From: an uncultured Chloroflexota bacterium
Lineage (GTDB): Bacteria > Chloroflexota > Anaerolineae > Anaerolineales > Anaerolineaceae
Direction: 5' to 3'
DNA length: 50,758 nucleotides
Assembly: GCA_902791025.1 (NCBI GenBank)
Contig: CADATZ010000036.1
Location: forward strand, 1-50,758
Positions 32,862-40,530 of this stretch are shown here, one piece after another (positions within the stretch are counted from its first letter, which is position 1; every line of letters begins with the position of its first letter). A model generated the notes under the pieces. The model did not search any database. It had not been told where the DNA came from and saw only the letters and a program-made list of their open reading frames with translations. The position numbers were made by a program, and so were the translations under genes.

Positions 32862-32905
32862 ACCACAAGTTGCCAGTTCCCAAGTGCTTTGTCCTGAATA
32901 GATAT
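32862..32905. repeat. MITE-like palindromic element, copy G (right part only)
   Basis: ACCACAAGTTGCCAGTTCCC followed by the right end GTCCTGAATAGATAT (32891-32905). The left half is missing or replaced by the 179-bp element next to it. Confidence 0.65.
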
Positions 32906-33016
32906 CACGATATAATGAATGTATAAAAAATTTTGGAATTCCCACCGGGGATTGTCCTCTCATATAGCAGTCCCCATTCACGAAAAAGCACTCTGATTTT
33001 TCCATCAGGAGGTAAG

Positions 33017-35386
33017 ATGGAAACAATAATATCAAAAAAACAAATGACTGAAGAAGACATAAAGCTGAACTATATCACACCGGCTTTACAATCACGCGGA
33101 TGGAAAAACAAGATTTCAATGGAGACCAAAGTTCAGTTTACCGATGGAAAAATCAACATCCGCGGGAACCTGGTCACCCGTGGGAATCCCAAAAAGGCGG
33201 ATTACATCCTGTATTTCAACGCAAACAAACCAATTGCCGTCGTTGAAGCCAAAGACAATAATCACAGCGTATCCCATGGGCTGCAGCAGGCTATGGAGTA
33301 TGCGCAGATGCTGGATATCCCTTTTGCCTACAGCTCCAACGGTGACGCCTTTTTTGAACATGATTTCCTGACAGGTACAGAACGCCTGATTCCCCTGGAC
33401 AAATTCCCGACATATAACGAATTGTTATTCCGCTACCGGAATGAAACATCAGAAAACCGGTCTGAAAAAATAACCGATGCCGAAATGGCAATGATCCAAC
33501 AGCCGTATTATACCAGCCAGAGTACCTATTCACCCCGCTATTATCAGCGTATAGCGATAAACCGCACGGTGGAAGCGATCGCGAGAGGTCAGAAACGGCT
33601 GCTGCTGGTTATGGCGACCGGAACCGGAAAAACCTATACCGCCTTTCAGATCGTTTACCGCCTGCTGCAGTCTGATACCGTGAAAAAGGTTCTTTACCTT
33701 GCCGACCGCAACATCCTTGTGGATCAGACGATTCAGCAGGACTTCAGACCGCTGGAAAAAACCATTCACAAGATCAATTTTGCCAAAGACGACCCTGCTG
33801 CCATAACCTCTTATGTGGTGTATTTTTCCCTGTACCAGCAGCTGACCGGAGACAGTGATTCAGAAGACCCGGATCAGGAAGATGAAACGGTTTCCAGACT
33901 GGCCGCGCTCTTCAAACCGGATTTTTTCGACCTTATCATCGTTGATGAATGTCACCGCGGATCAGCCAAACAGGACAGCAGCTGGCGCAAAATCCTTGAG
34001 TACTTTTCAAACGCCATCCAATTGGGCATGACTGCCACTCCGAAAGAAACCAAATATGTTTCCAACATCGATTATTTCGGGGTCCCGGTTTATACCTACA
34101 GCTTAAACCAGGGCATTCAGGACGGGTTTTTAGCCCCGTTCAGGGTCCACAAAATCACCACGGATATCGGTGACGGCTGGCGTCCATTCAAGGGACAGCT
34201 GGATATTTATGGGAATGAGATCGAAGACCGGATCTACAACAACCGGGATTATGATTACAACATCATCCTGGAAGACCGGACGAATCAAGTCGCGCAAAAA
34301 ATCACAGATTTTCTAATGAAAACCGACCGTATGTCAAAGACCATCGTTTTCTGCGCCAATGAGGATCATGCCGAACGCATGCGCATTGCGCTCTCCAACC
34401 TGAATGCGGATATTGTCAGAGAACATCCGGATTATGTGGTGCGGATCACCGGCAGTGATGTTTACGGAAAAAGCAAATTGAAAGAGTTTATCTCTGTCGG
34501 TGCGAAATATCCCGTGATCGCGACAACATCCAAGCTCCTTTCAACCGGAGCTGACTGTAAAATGACAAAACTTATCGTTTTGGACCAGATGATCAACTCC
34601 ATGACGGAATTCAAGCAGATCATCGGCCGGGGAACCCGCATCCGGGAAAAGGAAGACAAACTGTTTTTTACGGTCATGGATTTTCGGAGGGTGAGCGATT
34701 TGTTTGCCGACCCGGATTGGGACGGACCGATTGAACAGGATGATGATTTCGGTTCCGGCACTTCCGGCGGCGGACTGCGGCCTGACAGCGGCGGGCCCAA
34801 CCCACCGGACGGGAATGATCCGAAACCGTATGTGGATGCGGATGGGGCTCCGGTGAAAATCATCAATGAGACGGTCTCGGTCTACGACGCGGATGGAAAA
34901 CTGCTGCGGACGGAAAACATCATCGATTACACCAGGGTCAACATTATCGGCGAATACGGTAATTTGGAAACCTTCATTGAATTCTGGAACGCCACAGATA
35001 AAAAGAAAGTCATTCAGCATCTGTTGGAAACACGTGGAATCGACCTGAAGACGCTCAAAGCCGAAAAAGGCATGAGCGATATGGATGATTTTGATTTTAT
35101 CTGCCATATCGCCTATGACCAAAGACCGCTGACCCGGCGGGAACGCGCAAATAATGTCAAAAAGCGTGATTTCTTCAGCAAATATTCCGGTACAGCAAGG
35201 GATGTGTTGGAAGCGCTGTTGGAAAAGTATATGAACCTGGGTATCTATGATATTGAAAGCACAAGCGTGCTGAGTCTTGATCCGCTGAATCAATTCGGAT
35301 CTCCGTCAAAGATCATCAAAGCCTTTGGCGGAAAAGATGAATATTTTGAAGCGGTCCGGGCTTTGGAAGAAGCGATTTACATGTAA
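33017..35386 (+). CDS. hsdR: Type I restriction endonuclease, R (motor/nuclease) subunit
   Basis: A 789-residue protein from ATG 33017, with AGGAGG at 33007-33012. A PD-(D/E)xK nuclease site lies at Asp62 and Glu77-Ala-Lys79 (VVEAKDNNHS). The SF2 motor has Walker A GTGKT (202-206), DECH (310-313), TATPKET, and the motif VI region QIIGRGTRIR. A Gly/Pro-rich linker (about 575-610) leads to a C-terminal domain that would dock on the methyltransferase. It translocates and cuts DNA when the HsdM/HsdS site is unmethylated. All key residues are present, so it should be active. First gene of the restriction island. Confidence 0.96.
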   Translation: METIISKKQMTEEDIKLNYITPALQSRGWKNKISMETKVQFTDGKINIRGNLVTRGNPKKADYILYFNANKPIAVVEAKDNNHSVSHGLQQAMEYAQMLDIPFAYSSNGDAFFEHDFLTGTERLIPLDKFPTYNELLFRYRNETSENRSEKITDAEMAMIQQPYYTSQSTYSPRYYQRIAINRTVEAIARGQKRLLLVMATGTGKTYTAFQIVYRLLQSDTVKKVLYLADRNILVDQTIQQDFRPLEKTIHKINFAKDDPAAITSYVVYFSLYQQLTGDSDSEDPDQEDETVSRLAALFKPDFFDLIIVDECHRGSAKQDSSWRKILEYFSNAIQLGMTATPKETKYVSNIDYFGVPVYTYSLNQGIQDGFLAPFRVHKITTDIGDGWRPFKGQLDIYGNEIEDRIYNNRDYDYNIILEDRTNQVAQKITDFLMKTDRMSKTIVFCANEDHAERMRIALSNLNADIVREHPDYVVRITGSDVYGKSKLKEFISVGAKYPVIATTSKLLSTGADCKMTKLIVLDQMINSMTEFKQIIGRGTRIREKEDKLFFTVMDFRRVSDLFADPDWDGPIEQDDDFGSGTSGGGLRPDSGGPNPPDGNDPKPYVDADGAPVKIINETVSVYDADGKLLRTENIIDYTRVNIIGEYGNLETFIEFWNATDKKKVIQHLLETRGIDLKTLKAEKGMSDMDDFDFICHIAYDQRPLTRRERANNVKKRDFFSKYSGTARDVLEALLEKYMNLGIYDIESTSVLSLDPLNQFGSPSKIIKAFGGKDEYFEAVRALEEAIYM

Positions 35387-35392
35387 TCCACC

Positions 35393-35422
35393 CGGGGACT
35401 GTCCCTTTATGGGACTGTCCCC
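35393..35422. repeat. GGGGACTGTCCC paired repeat between hsdR and hsdM
   Basis: GGGGACTGTCCC, TTTAT and GGGACTGTCCCC starts six bases after the hsdR stop. Each half is close to self-complementary, so it can fold several ways. Confidence 0.8.
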
Positions 35423-35452
35423 ACGAGGACAACATCTCAAAAAAAAAGATAT

Positions 35453-35551
35453 GTATCTATTCAGAACGAAGCACATGGGGACTGGCATCTTGTGCGGCGC
35501 AGCCCGAACAAGCGTGCCTGTCCCTATGTGCGTCACTCAAGCTCTGAATAG
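35453..35551. repeat. MITE-like palindromic element, copy H
   Basis: Left end GTATCTATTCAGAAC (35453-35467), core from GCACATGGGGACTGGCATC to GCCTGTCCCTATGTGCG, and a partly decayed right end GCTCTGAATAG (35541-35551). Confidence 0.82.
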
Positions 35552-35574
35552 GCCCATGAAATATAAGGTAACAC

Positions 35575-35668
35575 GTAACTGTTCAGTACAGAGTCAAAGT
35601 GACCTGTTTTCGTTGACTCAGACTTGAGTCAACAGAACAGGTTGTATTGACTCATTCTGAATAGTTAC
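35575..35668. mobile_element. MITE copy I: same ends, different core, perfect 8-bp target duplication
   Basis: Ends GTAACTGTTCAGTAC (35575-35589) and ATTCTGAATAGTTAC (35654-35668). The core is a different hairpin: ACCTGTT/AACAGGT outside and GTTGACTC/GAGTCAAC inside (35602-35642). The element is flanked by identical GGTAACAC at 35567-35574 and 35669-35676, a target duplication showing insertion. Confidence 0.88.
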
Positions 35669-35762
35669 GGTAACACAATGATTCCTCGATTTTCTGTTGG
35701 AGGAAAATTCTTTGTTAAAATGACTTCCGGGAGCTGTCCCTGATTAAAAAGAGGGTGCAAAA

Positions 35763-37277
35763 ATGGGAAATTTGAACAGTTTTGTGAAACGGATCCGGGA
35801 TATCATGCGGAATGACGCCGGTATTAATGGCGACGCTCAGCGCATTGAGCAAATCGCCTGGATGCTGTTTTTGAAAGTCTATGACGCTAAAGAAGAGGAT
35901 TGGGAGATCAGCGAAGACGACTATCGATCCATCATTCCCGAACCGTGCCGCTGGCGGAACTGGGCCGCAGACGACCGTTCCGGCAAGGCGCTGACCGGCG
36001 ACAAGCTGCTCAATTTTGTCAATAACACGCTCTTCCCGGTTTTGAAAGGGAAAGATATCCCTGATCCTGATGACAAAGATAAAGTAAAAATCAAAGGAAT
36101 CGCCGTTGATAAAGATACCCCGGTGAAAAAGGCTATCGTCCGGACAACCTTTGAGGACGCCAACCAGTATATGAAAGATGGTGTCCTGCTGCGTCAGGTG
36201 CTCAATGTGATTGATGACCTTGATCTTGGCGATTATGAAGAAAGTCACGCCTTTGGCGAGATTTACGAGTCCATCCTGCGTGAACTGCAAAGCGCCGGCT
36301 CAGCCGGGGAATTTTATACGCCCCGTGCGGTGACAAGTTTCATGGCAAAAATGATCCAGCCGAAAATTGGCGAACAATGCGCCGATTTTGCCTGCGGAAC
36401 CGGCGGATTTTTAACCAGCTGGCTAAAAGAACTTGAACCGGAAGTGAAAGATACCGCGGACCGGGAAAAATTCAACACTTCGATTTATGGCATTGAGAAA
36501 AAACAGTTTCCCTATATGCTGTGTGTCACCAACATGCTGCTCCATAATATCGACACGCCCCGTGTTTATCATGACAACTCACTGCTCCATGAGGTTTTGG
36601 ATTATACCGATGAAGACCGCTTTGATGTGATTTTGATGAATCCACCTTACGGCGGCAGCGAAAAAAATGAGGTCAAGGCAAATTTCCCGACAAACCTTGC
36701 CAGCAGTGAGACTGCCGACCTGTTTATGTCCGTCATCATGTATCGTATGAAAAAGACCGGACGGGCAGCGGTGATCCTGCCGGACGGGTTCCTGTTCGGG
36801 ACGGACAACGCCAAGGCTGCCATCAAAACGAAGCTGTTCAAAGAGTTTAATCTGCACACCGTGATCCGCATGCCTCACAGCGTGTTTGCACCATACACTT
36901 CAATCACGACCAACATCCTGTTTTTCGATCACAACGGCCCCACCAAAGAGACCTGGTTTTACCGCCTGGATATGCCGGAAGGGTATAAGAACTTTTCAAA
37001 AACCAAACCCATGAAAACCGAGCATTTCGCCCCGGCCGTGGATTGGTGGTACAAGCGCGAAGAGATCACGCTTGAGGGTTTTGACAAAGCGAAAAAATTT
37101 ACAGCGCAGGAAATTGCCGAAAGAAACTACAACATCGACTTGTGCGGCTATCCGCATGAGGAAGAAGAGATCCTCCCTCCCGATGAACTGATCCGCCAAT
37201 ATCAGGAAAAACGCGCCGGTCTGAACGCCGACATCGACCGCATTTTGGCGCAGATCACCGAGATTTTGGGAATATAA
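35763..37277 (+). CDS. hsdM: Type I restriction-modification methyltransferase, M subunit
   Basis: A 504-residue N6-adenine methyltransferase. The N-terminal helical domain (about 1-150) is of HsdM type. The SAM-binding motif I is FACGTGGFL (about 209-217), and the catalytic motif IV is NPPY at 293-296. GEFYTPRAV just before motif I is also characteristic. It works with HsdS to methylate the recognition site and with HsdR to restrict. ATG 35763 follows a GAGGGTG. It is separated from hsdR by 376 bases full of repeats, so it may have its own promoter. Confidence 0.97.
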   Translation: MGNLNSFVKRIRDIMRNDAGINGDAQRIEQIAWMLFLKVYDAKEEDWEISEDDYRSIIPEPCRWRNWAADDRSGKALTGDKLLNFVNNTLFPVLKGKDIPDPDDKDKVKIKGIAVDKDTPVKKAIVRTTFEDANQYMKDGVLLRQVLNVIDDLDLGDYEESHAFGEIYESILRELQSAGSAGEFYTPRAVTSFMAKMIQPKIGEQCADFACGTGGFLTSWLKELEPEVKDTADREKFNTSIYGIEKKQFPYMLCVTNMLLHNIDTPRVYHDNSLLHEVLDYTDEDRFDVILMNPPYGGSEKNEVKANFPTNLASSETADLFMSVIMYRMKKTGRAAVILPDGFLFGTDNAKAAIKTKLFKEFNLHTVIRMPHSVFAPYTSITTNILFFDHNGPTKETWFYRLDMPEGYKNFSKTKPMKTEHFAPAVDWWYKREEITLEGFDKAKKFTAQEIAERNYNIDLCGYPHEEEEILPPDELIRQYQEKRAGLNADIDRILAQITEILGI

Positions 37278-37280
37278 CCG

Positions 37281-37308
37281 GGGACTGTCCCTTCATGGGA
37301 CTGTCCAA
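37281..37308. repeat. GGGGACTGTCCC paired repeat after hsdM
   Basis: GGGGACTGTCCC, TTCAT and GGGACTGTCC begin four bases after the hsdM stop, in the same position relative to the gene as the copy after hsdR. Confidence 0.8.
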
Positions 37309-37352
37309 ACAGATAATGCGAAATATGGAATCGAAAGACAGGAGGAATTCAA

Positions 37353-38369
37353 ATGACTGAACTTATGGATCCTTCTTTTTATGAAAAAATTAAAGAAATT
37401 TTGAAAACTGCAAGAAGTCAAGTGTATGCTTCTGTCAACTCAGCGATGGTGGAAGCATATTGGCTGATTGGAAAATCTATTGTTGCAGAACAGGGCGGTG
37501 AACACCGGGCAGAATATGGTTCTGCTTTGCTGGAAGAATTATCCAGACAGATGACCCGGGATTTCGGGAAGGGTTTCACCGTTACAAATTTAAAGTACAT
37601 GCGTCAGTTTTATCTGACATTTCCAAATCGTCACGCAGTGCGTGACGATTTAGGCTGGACGCATTATCGTATGCTCATGCGTGTTGAAAATGCAAAAGCC
37701 AGACAGTTCTATTTAGAAGAAGCTATAAAATCACGATGGAGCACCCGGCAGTTAGATCGTCAAATCAATTCATTTTTTTACGAACGTCTGCTTTCCAGCC
37801 GGAACAAAGAAATGGTCTCACAGGAAAATCAAACACTTGAACCGACAAAGGCACCGGAAGATATTATACGAGATCCATATGTTCTTGAGTTTTTGGGCAT
37901 AAAACAAAATGCTGATTTTTATGAAAAGGATCTCGAAAATGCGCTGATCAGCGAACTGCAAAACTTTTTGCTTGAGCTTGGACGTGGTTTTTCCTTCGTA
38001 GCAAGACAAAAACATATTGATTTGGATGGAGAGCATTTCTATATCGATCTTGTTTTTTATAACTACATTCTGAAATGTTTTGTTCTGATCGATTTAAAGA
38101 CCGGAAAATTAACACATCAGGACATCGGACAAATGGACTCCTATATCCGTATTTTTGACGAATTACAAAAAGGAGATGATGACAATCCAACGATTGGTAT
38201 TATTTTATGCTCTCAGAAAAATGAAGCCATCGCAAGATATTCTGTCCTGAATGATAAAAAACAGCTCTTTGCGTCAAAATATCAGCTTACGCTCCCAACG
38301 GCTGAGGAACTTGAAACATATATCGAATGTCAGCGCCGTAAATATGAGGAGCGGGAGGATATCTTATGA
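37353..38369 (+). CDS. DUF1016 (YhcG-type) PD-(D/E)xK nuclease-domain protein
   Basis: A 338-residue protein. The N-terminal DUF1016 part shows AYWLIGKSIVAEQGG, YGSALLEELSRQMTRDFGKG and NLKYMRQFYLTFP. The C-terminal part has the nuclease-like IDLVFYNYILKCFVLIDLKTGKL with Asp and Asp-Leu-Lys in the expected places. YhcG-like proteins are often encoded inside type I restriction loci; their task there is unproven. AGGAGG precedes the ATG. It overlaps hsdS by four bases, so the two are co-translated. GC content is lower than hsdM, hinting at separate acquisition. Confidence 0.93.
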   Translation: MTELMDPSFYEKIKEILKTARSQVYASVNSAMVEAYWLIGKSIVAEQGGEHRAEYGSALLEELSRQMTRDFGKGFTVTNLKYMRQFYLTFPNRHAVRDDLGWTHYRMLMRVENAKARQFYLEEAIKSRWSTRQLDRQINSFFYERLLSSRNKEMVSQENQTLEPTKAPEDIIRDPYVLEFLGIKQNADFYEKDLENALISELQNFLLELGRGFSFVARQKHIDLDGEHFYIDLVFYNYILKCFVLIDLKTGKLTHQDIGQMDSYIRIFDELQKGDDDNPTIGIILCSQKNEAIARYSVLNDKKQLFASKYQLTLPTAEELETYIECQRRKYEEREDIL

Positions 38370-39928
38370 ACGCGCAGCAGCTGAAAAATTCAATTTTACA
38401 GATGGCGGTATCGGGGAAGCTGGTGCCGCAGGACCCGAATGATGAGCCGGCAAGTGTCCTGCTGGAGCGGATCCGCGCTGAGAAGGAAGAACTGATCCGG
38501 AGCGGTAAAATCAAGCGGGAAAAGAATCCCTCAGCCATTTTCCGCGGCCCCGACGGCGCCTTTTACGAAAAAATCGGCAGCCGAGATCCCGTGAACATCA
38601 CCGACGAACTCCCCTTCGACATCCCGGACAGTTGGGAGTGGGTGAGATTGGGAGAAGTTGGTGATTGGGGCTCAGGTGCTACACCAAGTCGATCACATCC
38701 TGAATACTATGGAGGTAACATTCCATGGTTGAAAACAGGTGATCTAAATGATAGTTATATTTATTCAGTGCCAGAATATATTACGGATAAAGCAATTCAG
38801 GAAACTTCAGTTCGTTTGAATCCAGTTGGATCTGTACTGATTGCCATGTACGGAGCTACAATTGGGAAATTGGGAATAGCAAAGATTCCATTAACAACCA
38901 ATCAAGCTTGTTGCGCATGTTTACCTTTAGGAAAATTCTATAACAGGTATTTGTTCTATTTTTTAATGTATCAAAAACCCTTTTTCATAAAGCAGGGAGA
39001 AGGTGGAGCACAACCAAATATATCTAAAGAAAAAATAATAGCAACGATAATGCCAATTCCACCTTTAGAAGAACAATACAGAATAGTTGAAAAAATTGAA
39101 GATATTCTCCCTATTGTTTATGATTACGAAAAGAAAGATGAATATCTAACTGAACTCAATACACAATTTCCCGGGAAGCTCAAAAAATCCATTTTACAGC
39201 AGGCGGTGCAGGGGAAGCTGGTGCCGCAGGACCCGACTGAGGAACCGGCAAGCGTCCTGTTGGAACAGATCCGCGCGGAAAAGGAGCGCCTGATCGCCGA
39301 AGGCAAGATCAAGCGCGATAAAAACGAGTCCGTCATTTACAAACGAGGCAATTCCTATTACGAAAAAATCAACAACACCGAACGCTGCATCGACGATGAA
39401 CTTCCATTCGACATCCCCAATAGTTGGGAATGGTGCAGGCTCTCCTCTATAACTTCCAATATCGGTGATGGCATTCATGGAACACCTGAGTATGATATTT
39501 CCGGAAAATATTATTTTATTAATGGGAATAATTTAGTGAATGGGAAAATAATTATAAAAGATGATACTAAGAAATTAAGCTCGAGCGAAGCAAAAAAACA
39601 TTTTCGTTTATTAAACAATATGAGTATATTAACTTCAATAAATGGAACTATAGGAAATGTTGCATATTATAATAATGAACCTGTAGTTCTTGGTAAAAGT
39701 GTTTGTTTCTTCAATCTCATAACAGGCATTAAAAAAGATTATTTGAGGTTACTTTTAAAAACAGATTATTATTTGAAATATGCAATGAAAGTGGCTACTG
39801 GAACAACAATAAAAAATGTTCCTTTGAAAGGCATCAGAGATTATCTTGTACCTGTTCCTCCATTATCAGAGCAGCAGCGAATCGTTGAAAAAATTGAGGC
39901 ATTAATGCCGATGATCAATGCGCTGTAA
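38366..39928 (+). CDS. hsdS: Type I restriction-modification specificity subunit
   Basis: A 520-residue specificity subunit with two target-recognition domains (about 85-260 and 345-510) joined by conserved helices. The conserved block is duplicated: KNSILQMAVSGKLVPQDP at about 6-23 and KKSILQQAVQGKLVPQDP at about 272-289, each followed by an EPASVLLE(R/Q)IRAEKE helix. Both recognition domains carry a family-typical PPL.EQ.RIVEKIE ending. The recognition domains are AT-rich in DNA while the conserved blocks are GC-rich, as expected if they are exchanged between strains. It sets the bipartite recognition site; the site cannot be read from sequence. Last gene of the island. Confidence 0.95.
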   Translation: MNAQQLKNSILQMAVSGKLVPQDPNDEPASVLLERIRAEKEELIRSGKIKREKNPSAIFRGPDGAFYEKIGSRDPVNITDELPFDIPDSWEWVRLGEVGDWGSGATPSRSHPEYYGGNIPWLKTGDLNDSYIYSVPEYITDKAIQETSVRLNPVGSVLIAMYGATIGKLGIAKIPLTTNQACCACLPLGKFYNRYLFYFLMYQKPFFIKQGEGGAQPNISKEKIIATIMPIPPLEEQYRIVEKIEDILPIVYDYEKKDEYLTELNTQFPGKLKKSILQQAVQGKLVPQDPTEEPASVLLEQIRAEKERLIAEGKIKRDKNESVIYKRGNSYYEKINNTERCIDDELPFDIPNSWEWCRLSSITSNIGDGIHGTPEYDISGKYYFINGNNLVNGKIIIKDDTKKLSSSEAKKHFRLLNNMSILTSINGTIGNVAYYNNEPVVLGKSVCFFNLITGIKKDYLRLLLKTDYYLKYAMKVATGTTIKNVPLKGIRDYLVPVPPLSEQQRIVEKIEALMPMINAL

Positions 39929-39954
39929 CGTTGGCGCCCGCCGGAGTCTCTTCC

Positions 39955-39986
39955 GGGATCTGTCCAATAAAGGGACAGACCCCACC
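39955..39986. repeat. GGG-TCTGTCC hairpin repeat after hsdS
   Basis: GGGATCTGTCC, AATAAA and GGGACAGACCCC can pair into one hairpin. It lacks a T run, so it is not an obvious terminator. It is the third hairpin of this type placed just after a restriction gene. Confidence 0.7.
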
Positions 39987-40099
39987 AATACAGCTGTCAT
40001 CCTGCCTACATAAACATTACCCGGAATTCGGGGAAAAATTCGCAAGGGCAATTTTGGACACGGAATCATTTGATTTTTCTGATTTTTCAATATAAAATA

Positions 40100-40166
40100 G
40101 AATCTATTCAGGACAAAGCACTTGAGGACTGGCAACTTGTGTGGCACTTGTGCTCTGAACAGTTAT
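40100..40166. repeat. MITE-like palindromic element, copy J (short form)
   Basis: Ends GAATCTATTCAGGAC (40100-40114) and GCTCTGAACAGTTAT (40152-40166) around a shortened core (CACTTGAGGACTGGCAACTT). It looks like an internal deletion of the 104-bp form. Confidence 0.78.
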
Positions 40167-40182
40167 ATTTAATAAATAAAAA

Positions 40183-40286
40183 GTAACTGTTCAGAACGAA
40201 GCACGTGGGGACTGGCATCTTGTGCGGCGCAGCCCGAACGAGCGTGCCTGTCCCCATGTGCGTCTCTGCGGGTTCTGAATAGTTAC
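40183..40286. mobile_element. MITE copy K: intact 104 bp with perfect 8-bp target duplication
   Basis: Ends GTAACTGTTCAGAAC (40183-40197) and GTTCTGAATAGTTAC (40272-40286) match in 14 of 15 positions. The core is the CACGTGGGGACTGGCA ... GCCTGTCCCCATGTGC palindrome. Flanks are AATAAAAA at 40175-40182 and again at 40287-40294. This is the reference copy for the family. Confidence 0.92.
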
Positions 40287-40309
40287 AATAAAAATACATT
40301 GAGGTTTTT

Positions 40310-40441
40310 ATGGGCTTTCGGTATTTTGTAGATGAAGCGTGCAATACAGTGCCGGGAACGCAGCACACAGTTCAGTCAGCCTCTCTGTACGGACTGCGTC
40401 CGTATTTAGATTCAGATCACGATCTTTGCTATGCAGGCTAA
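40310..40441 (+). CDS. Small ORF (43 residues), candidate precursor peptide for the adjacent radical SAM protein
   Basis: ATG 40310 is preceded by TTGAGG five bases upstream; TAA is at 40439-40441. The peptide starts MGFRYFVDEACNTVPG, has Cys at 11 and 39, and has four Tyr (5, 27, 33, 41), ending DLCYAG. It lies 89 bases before a radical SAM/SPASM gene that carries a PqqD-like recognition domain, on the same strand. That is the usual place for a ribosomal-peptide (RiPP) precursor. There is no clear leader/core boundary or repeat, and coding status rests on position and ribosome site only. MITE copy K lies directly upstream and may supply a TACAAT -10-like box. Confidence 0.45.
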   Translation: MGFRYFVDEACNTVPGTQHTVQSASLYGLRPYLDSDHDLCYAG

Positions 40442-40530
40442 GCGGGTAAAGCTCCAGCTCTGACTCACAAGGCATTATAATAATATGTAGTCTCAAACTG
40501 CCGCGTGGTTTGTGCGGGAGGAGGTCGATA

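Noticed and set aside
39955..39986. Hairpin after hsdS as a rho-independent terminator
   Set aside because: No T run follows on either strand. It fits the GGGACTGTCCC repeat family better.
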